Positions 13,556-17,660 of a stretch of 17,660 bases of DNA are shown here, in pieces (the first letter of the stretch is position 1; every line of letters begins with the position of its first letter). This DNA comes from JAIVGV01 sp035295985 (GTDB lineage: Bacteria; Acidobacteriota; Blastocatellia; Pyrinomonadales; Pyrinomonadaceae), in contig DATHBT010000090.1 in assembly GCA_035295985.1 (NCBI GenBank), positions 1 to 17,660 on the forward strand, written 5' to 3'. The translations under genes and the position numbers were made by a program. The notes under the pieces were generated by a model, which was not told the origin of the DNA, searched no databases, and was given only the letters and a program-made list of their open reading frames with translations.

Positions 13556-14833
13556 TCAACGCCTGCGCCCTACGTCGATGCGGTCGCCCGGCTGGATGCG
13601 CGGGTCGGGCACGCGGCCCGCCTCTATCTCGCGCAGATCGTACTCCGCGGTGACGAGCCGTCCGTCCGCGCCCTGCCGCGCGACGGCGACGCGCACCTTC
13701 GCGCCCGCGTCGCGCGCGACGCCGCCCGAGGCGAGGATGGCCTGCGTGAGCGTCATGCCCGTCGTGAAATCCTTCTGGCCGGCCGACGCGACGGAGCCGC
13801 CGATGTAGAAGAACTCGCGCGGGCGCGGCTGCACGTTGATCACGTCGCCGTGCGAGACGAGTTCGTTGAGCGCGTTCGAGTCCGAGAGGTCGAGCGTCTT
13901 CGTCTGGCCCGTCGCGCGCGAGATGATGACGACGCGGCCGGCTTCGGGGCGCGGGAACGCCTCTGCCAGCACGACGTAGAGCGGCACGGCCTCGCGGCGC
14001 AAAACCTTCTGGCCGGGCTGATCTACGAGGCCACTCACGAGCGCCGTGTGGCTCACGTACTCTCGGACGCTCACCTGGAACTGCGCGCGGTCGAAGAGGC
14101 CGCGCCGCCTGAGCGCGTCCGAGAGGCGCGCGCCAATTTCTTCCGGCGTGAGACCCGTCACCCGCGTCGGCTCGCCCGCGAGCGGGTAGTCAATCGTGCC
14201 GTTCGAGAGGACTGTGTAGAGCGTCGCCTCGCGCGAGGTGCTGCCGACCATGCGCACGTCGAGGATGTCGCCGGCGCCGAGCCGGTAGATCGAAGTCTGC
14301 GCGGGCGCGGCGGCGACAGCCGCGGCGGCGTTTGCGGATGCGGGGATTTCTGCCTTGACCGGGGCGGGCGCTTCGTACTTCGGCGGCGCGGGCGGCGTGC
14401 CCGCTGAAGTGTTGATTGCCGCGGGCGGGTTCGACTGGCCCGGCGGCGCGGACTCCGCCGGCGCGGGACTCGCGGCCTTTTCGCCGCGCGCCGCGTGCGC
14501 GGCCCCGCCGTTCGGGAGCGGCGTGGGCGCGGGCGACGAAGGCTTCGCGCCCCCAGCGTTCGCGTCCCCCTTACTCGCCGTTTCAGAAGTCTTCTTGTCG
14601 GAGGAAACGGGCGCAACCGGCTTCGCGCCGGCCTTGTCTTCGGCGGCCTTGGCCGCGCCAGCCTCGGCCGGCTTGGCCGCGTCCGGCTTCTTCTCGGACT
14701 TCGCCGCGCCGTTCGGGGTCGCCGCCGCAACCGGCTCGTCTTCGACGGGGCCGACGCGCTGCGCCGCGGCGTGCGCGGGTGCGACGAGGGCGGCCGCCGC
14801 GAGCGCGGCCAGCCATAGGAACTTCTTCGTCAT
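13556..14833 (-). CDS. Polysaccharide export protein (Wza-like, Poly_export plus SLBB)
   Basis: A 425-aa exported protein. Residues 1-22 form a signal peptide (MTKKFLWLAALAAAALVAPAHA). Residues about 25-175 are a low-complexity Ala/Pro/Lys linker. The Poly_export domain starts near 182 (YRLGAGDILDVRMVGS, SNGTIDYPLAGEPTRVTGLTPEEI) and ends near 260. Two SLBB-like domains follow (about 262-337, HTALVSGLVDQPGQKVL; about 340-425, YIGGSVASAGQKDF...DPRIQPGDRIDV). Proteins of this family form the outer-membrane or periplasmic channel for capsule or exopolysaccharide. Unlike E. coli Wza, no lipobox cysteine follows the signal sequence and no C-terminal amphipathic helix is evident, so it may be a periplasmic or shorter form. 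I chose the ATG at 14833, which is followed by the signal peptide and preceded by GGAGGGGAG; an in-frame extension to 14920 looks non-coding. No glycosyltransferase or Wzc-type kinase is in the window. Confidence 0.88.
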   Translation of the reverse strand: MTKKFLWLAALAAAALVAPAHAAAQRVGPVEDEPVAAATPNGAAKSEKKPDAAKPAEAGAAKAAEDKAGAKPVAPVSSDKKTSETASKGDANAGGAKPSSPAPTPLPNGGAAHAARGEKAASPAPAESAPPGQSNPPAAINTSAGTPPAPPKYEAPAPVKAEIPASANAAAAVAAAPAQTSIYRLGAGDILDVRMVGSTSREATLYTVLSNGTIDYPLAGEPTRVTGLTPEEIGARLSDALRRRGLFDRAQFQVSVREYVSHTALVSGLVDQPGQKVLRREAVPLYVVLAEAFPRPEAGRVVIISRATGQTKTLDLSDSNALNELVSHGDVINVQPRPREFFYIGGSVASAGQKDFTTGMTLTQAILASGGVARDAGAKVRVAVARQGADGRLVTAEYDLREIEAGRVPDPRIQPGDRIDVGRRR

Positions 14834-15073
14834 GCACTCAAACTCCCCTCCGCGCCTGCTCCCCGAAACCGGGGCCCGCCGGGCAATGGCGTGCGCTTCC
14901 CTCGCGCTCAGTCGCGACAATACGGGGCGGTCGAACTTCGGCCTGTGGATTTCACGTCCCCGCCACAGTTAAACGACGAAAGCCGTCAAGTTCGCACGTT
15001 CGGCGCTGAAGAACCGTTCGGGAATCGCGTCGCTCGGCGGGCCGTTCACGGGCGGCAACTGCTTCGGCTCTCG

Positions 15074-15110
15074 ACTCCGCGCGGCGCGGTCGGGGCCTGC
15101 GGCGCGGAGT
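15074..15110 (-). terminator. Possible terminator stem after the EI gene
   Basis: ACTCCGCGC at 15074-15082 and GCGCGGAGT at 15102-15110 are 9-bp inverted repeats with a GC-rich 19-base loop. The stem begins directly after the EI stop codon (15111-15113 on the plus strand). No T-tract follows on the minus strand, so intrinsic termination is uncertain. The rest of the gap to the export gene (14834-15073) shows a TTGACG-like -35 on the minus strand but no convincing -10. Confidence 0.35.
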
Positions 15111-16967
15111 TCACGGGGCGGTCGGGCTTGCGTGCTCGACCTCTTCGGAATTGTACCCGCCCGATTTCGGGGCTGGCAAGGACTTTGGCGGGAACAGTTG
15201 CGGCCAGCGCCCGCCCAGCCGCACGCGCACCACCTCCTCGGCGTCGTCGGCCGTAGCGCATTCCAGACATTCTCGCGCGACCGACTCGGCGAAGCCGGCC
15301 TCGACCTCGGCGAGCACGCGCCGCACCCGCGGGATGGCCGCGGGCGTCATGGAGAGATCGCGCGCGCCGAGACCGACGAGGACTGTTGCGTAGGCCGGCG
15401 CGGCGGCCATCTCGCCACAGACGAGTGACGGGATGCCGGCCGCGCGCGCGGCCGAGAGGGCGCGCTCGATGCTCTGCAGGACGGCCGGGTGGAGCGAGCG
15501 GAACCAGTCGGCCACCGAGTCGTTGCTGCGATCAACGGCCAGGAGGTACTGGACGAGATCGTTCGTGCCGAGGTTGAAGAAGTCCACCTCGCGCGCGAGC
15601 TTGTCGGCGACGAGGACGGCCGCGGGCACTTCGATCATCGCGCCGATACGCACGGGCCCGGCCTCCTGCCCTTCCGCGACGAGCCGCTCGCGCTCCTCCT
15701 CGACGATGCGGCGCGCGCGGCGCACGTCCTTCACGTCCGAGATCATAGGCAGGAGGAGATCGAGTCGGCCGCGGGCCGCGGCGCGTAGCACCGCGCGCGC
15801 CTGCGTGCGCAGCACCTCCTCGCGGCTCAGGCAGTAGCGTATGGCGCGCAGGCCGAGCGCGGGGTTGCGCTCCGCCTCCTGCAGGTTCGCGCCCGGCTTG
15901 TCGCCGCCGAGATCGAAGAGGCGCACCTTCGCCCCGTCCTCGCCCGCGAGCGCGGCCACGCGCGAGTAGGCGTCGAACTGCTCCTCCTCGGTCGGCAGCC
16001 TCCCGTCGCGCTGCGAGAACAGGAACTCCGTGCGGTAGAGTCCGACGCCGCGCGCCCCGTACCTCGCGACCCCGCCGAACTCGGCCGGGAGTTCGACGTT
16101 CGCCCGCAGGACGATCTCGACGCCGTCCGCCGTGCGGAGCGGCGCGTGCGCGGCCGAACCCTCGTCGCCAGCCGCCTCCGCCGCGCGCGGCCTCGAACGC
16201 CTCGCCTCCGCCTGCACACGCGCTACCGTCTCGCGCGAAGGATGCAGTATGACCTCTCCGCTCAGGCCGTCAACAGTGATCTCGTCGCCCGTGCGCGCCT
16301 GGCGGTAGAGTTCGCGCAGGCCGACGACGGCCGGGATGCCGAGGGCGCGCGCGATGATGGCGGTGTGCGAAGTCCAGCCGCCCGCGTCCGACGCGATGGC
16401 GCGGACGTGCGTGAAATCCAGCTCGGCCGCGGCCGACGGCAGCAGCTCGTCGGCCACGAGAATGGCGTCCTCCGTCAGGCCGCGCGGCTCGGCCTCGCCG
16501 CCCCCGAGCGCGACGAGCAGGCGGCCGAGTACGTCCTCAACGTCCGACGAACGCTCGCGCAGGTAGTCGTCCTTGATCTCGGCGTAGATCGAGAGCAGGC
16601 GGTCGCCGGCGACCTTGACGGCCCACTCGGCGTTGGAGTGTTCGGAGAGGATGTACTCTTCGATCTCGTCGAGGAGCTTGCGGTCTTCGAGCATCAGCAG
16701 GTGCGCTTCGAAGATGTAGGCGTGCTCCGCCCCCAGCCTTTGTTCGGCGCGGCGCTTGAGCGAGCGCAACTGGCGGCGCGCGAGGCGGACGGCCGCGCGG
16801 AAGCGGCGCACCTCTCTTCGCGCCTCCTGCGCGCCCAGCGTCGCGCGGAAGACCTGCTCGCGCGCGCCGCCGTGGACGCGCAGCACGCGGCCCGCCGCCG
16901 CGCCCTCGGCGACCGAGACGCCGCGCCACACGACCTCGCGCTTCCCGTTTTTCTTCCGGCGGCTCAC
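15111..16967 (-). CDS. ptsI: PTS enzyme I (phosphoenolpyruvate-protein phosphotransferase)
   Basis: A 618-aa soluble enzyme that takes phosphate from phosphoenolpyruvate and passes it to HPr. The order is standard: an N-terminal HPr-binding helical domain (about 15-155), the swivelling phosphohistidine domain with ASDAGGWTSHTAIIARALG (active His201), and the PEP-binding barrel with YRTEFLFSQRD, LFDLGGDKP, MIEVPAA, FFNLGTNDLVQYLLAVDR and the active cysteine in SLVCGEMA (Cys517). All catalytic motifs are intact. The GTG at 16967 overlaps the HPr stop (GTGA) and has GAGG seven bases upstream, fixing the start. E. coli EI is 575 aa; the extra length lies in a short basic N-terminus and a C-terminal tail of about 35 residues rich in Pro, Ser and Glu. 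It is coupled to HPr downstream of a mannose-type EIIA. Confidence 0.95.
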   Translation of the reverse strand: MSRRKKNGKREVVWRGVSVAEGAAAGRVLRVHGGAREQVFRATLGAQEARREVRRFRAAVRLARRQLRSLKRRAEQRLGAEHAYIFEAHLLMLEDRKLLDEIEEYILSEHSNAEWAVKVAGDRLLSIYAEIKDDYLRERSSDVEDVLGRLLVALGGGEAEPRGLTEDAILVADELLPSAAAELDFTHVRAIASDAGGWTSHTAIIARALGIPAVVGLRELYRQARTGDEITVDGLSGEVILHPSRETVARVQAEARRSRPRAAEAAGDEGSAAHAPLRTADGVEIVLRANVELPAEFGGVARYGARGVGLYRTEFLFSQRDGRLPTEEEQFDAYSRVAALAGEDGAKVRLFDLGGDKPGANLQEAERNPALGLRAIRYCLSREEVLRTQARAVLRAAARGRLDLLLPMISDVKDVRRARRIVEEERERLVAEGQEAGPVRIGAMIEVPAAVLVADKLAREVDFFNLGTNDLVQYLLAVDRSNDSVADWFRSLHPAVLQSIERALSAARAAGIPSLVCGEMAAAPAYATVLVGLGARDLSMTPAAIPRVRRVLAEVEAGFAESVARECLECATADDAEEVVRVRLGGRWPQLFPPKSLPAPKSGGYNSEEVEHASPTAP

Positions 16968-17245
16968 GCCAAGACCTCTTCCCCGAACCCCTGCTCGAAG
17001 AGCGCGCACACGGCGTCCAGCGCGTCGCGCTCGTCCTCGCCCGACGCCTCGACGCGCAGCTCCGTACCGCGTGAGGCGGCAAGCACCAGCACGCTCAGGA
17101 TTGATTTAGCGTCCGCCGCGCCCCCGCCGTCCGCCCGCACGAGCCTGACCGAACTCCTGAACGCGCCCGCAGTCCGCACAAGCTTCGCCGCCGCCCGCGC
17201 GTGCAGGCCGAGGCGGTTGATGACGGTGACGCTGCGCCCGATCAT
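16964..17245 (-). CDS. ptsH: HPr phosphocarrier protein
   Basis: A 93-aa phosphocarrier. The active-site motif is GLHARAAAKLV with His15 and the conserved Arg17, which accepts phosphate from EI. The regulatory region DAKSILSVLVLAASRGTEL carries Ser48 in the place of the Ser46 site phosphorylated by HPr kinase, and the preceding and following hydrophobic residues fit that use, though no hprK is in the window. The start ATG at 17245 lies only four bases from the heptad repeat array, and the sequence before it (CTTCTT on the minus strand) is not a ribosome binding site. Translation may therefore depend on coupling or on other features. Its stop overlaps the EI start. Confidence 0.93.
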   Translation of the reverse strand: MIGRSVTVINRLGLHARAAAKLVRTAGAFRSSVRLVRADGGGAADAKSILSVLVLAASRGTELRVEASGEDERDALDAVCALFEQGFGEEVLA

Positions 17246-17249
17246 AAGA

Positions 17250-17400
17250 AGCTGTTAGCTGTTAGCTCTTAGCTGTTAGCTCTTAGCTGTTAGCTGTTAG
17301 CAAATCCAAAACCGAAGTCCGTTTTAAAGCCGGAAGCTGGTGGCCGTTGCTGGAAGCTGTCTTCTTCCGGCTAACAGCTAATAGCTAACGGCTAAGAGCT
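17250..17400. repeat. Inverted array of 7-bp repeats between EIIA and HPr genes
   Basis: The left arm, 17250-17301, holds seven heptads plus three bases: five AGCTGTT and two AGCTCTT units. The right arm, 17369-17400, holds the same family in the opposite orientation: AGCTCTT, AGCCGTT, AGCTATT and AGCTGTT on the minus strand. The arms can pair over about 30 of 32 positions in one register and can slip by whole heptads. Between them, CCGGAAG (17330-17336) and CTTCCGG (17364-17370) form an inner stem. The right arm runs into seven T residues on the plus strand (17400-17406). The element contains the EIIA stop codon (17392-17394) and ends four bases before the HPr start. It fills the whole gap inside the operon. 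Confidence 0.9.
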
Positions 17401-17660
17401 TTTTTTCGGCGCGGCCAGCAGCTCGCCGGCGAGGTAGATGGCCTCGCGGCCCTGGTTGCGGACGAGGCCGGCGACTTCTGAGAGCGGGAGGCTGCCCTTG
17501 AGGCTCACGAGCTTGATTACCATCGGGAGGTTGACGCCGGTCACGACCTCGACCTCGCCCTCGGAGAGGAACATGGAGGCGATGTTGGTCGGCGTGCCGC
17601 CGAACATGTCGGTCAGCAGTAGCACGCCCGCGCCGCGCGAGACGCGCGAGATGGCGCGCT
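17392..17660 (-). CDS. PTS mannose-family EIIA component (partial, 5' end outside window)
   Basis: About 88 C-terminal residues are visible; the gene continues beyond the right edge, so the N-terminal active histidine cannot be checked. The fragment VLLLTDMFGGTPTNIASMFL, VTGVNLPMVIKL and the final helix match the mannose/fructose-sorbose EIIA fold (VLVLVDLFGGSPFN type). EIIA of this family receives phosphate from HPr and normally hands it to EIIB. With HPr and EI directly downstream and no EIIB or EIIC in sight, a regulatory role, as in the HprK-EIIA-HPr-EI clusters of many non-enteric bacteria, is likely but unproven from this window. The last residues (PKKSS) and the stop codon are encoded by the T-tract and outermost heptad of the repeat element, so the C-terminus may have been set by that element. 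Confidence 0.85.
   Translation of the reverse strand, partial: RAISRVSRGAGVLLLTDMFGGTPTNIASMFLSEGEVEVVTGVNLPMVIKLVSLKGSLPLSEVAGLVRNQGREAIYLAGELLAAPKKSS

Noticed and set aside
16146..17258. A 370-codon open frame on the plus strand across EI and HPr
   Set aside because: EI and HPr have intact active-site motifs on the other strand; this frame shows none.
17250..17301. CRISPR array
   Set aside because: The repeats are contiguous 7-bp units with no spacers and no cas genes.
17395..17406. Intrinsic terminator for a plus-strand gene from the T run
   Set aside because: No plus-strand gene precedes it, and the same bases encode the Lys-rich end of EIIA on the minus strand.

Overview
The window looks like chromosomal DNA of a very GC-rich, Gram-negative-type bacterium. 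The mix of genes (a tricorn-like protease with a TolB-type propeller, a UMF1 transporter, Pro/Thr-rich DUF11-type envelope proteins, and a mannose-type EIIA-HPr-EI cluster) best fits an Acidobacteriota member, perhaps of the Blastocatellia. That assignment is an inference from gene content, not a database result. Gene density is high. I see no transposase, integrase, CRISPR array, tRNA or rRNA.

Layout. 81-3473 (-): a secreted tricorn-like S41 protease. 3646-5996 (+): a two-gene operon (iPGM-like metalloenzyme, then UMF1 transporter) joined by an ATGA overlap and divergent from the protease. 6027-7111 (-): a two-gene operon of a membrane-anchored TPR protein and a PP0621-type zinc-ribbon membrane protein (GTGA overlap). 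7256-7537 (-): a small orphan ribbon-helix-helix protein. 7626-8090 (-): RNase P RNA with its own -10 box and T-tract. 8334-9476 (+): RsmD-type rRNA methyltransferase and a DinB-fold protein. 9473-10808 (-): a membrane protein with one extracytoplasmic domain, then a CPBP-type membrane protein whose usual EExxxR motif reads QQxxxQ. 10934-13351 (-): a large secreted TPR/Pro-rich/Ig-like repeat protein. 13556-14833 (-): a polysaccharide export protein. 15111-17660 (-): EI, HPr and a truncated mannose-family EIIA, with no EIIB or EIIC in view, so probably a regulatory PTS.

How the genes relate. The right-hand third is about the envelope and its control: a phosphorelay (EI-HPr-EIIA), a polysaccharide export secretin-like protein and a large secreted adhesive or scaffold-type protein. 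The left part is housekeeping and protein turnover.

The least explained structure is not coding. Two long intergenic inverted repeats (10849-10931 and 17250-17400) have unrelated sequences, yet both are built from arrays of 7-bp units facing each other. Each lies at the stop codon of a minus-strand gene, and the second supplies the EIIA stop codon and almost reaches the HPr start codon. This is the best candidate for something undescribed here. No complete new defence or biosynthetic system is evident.
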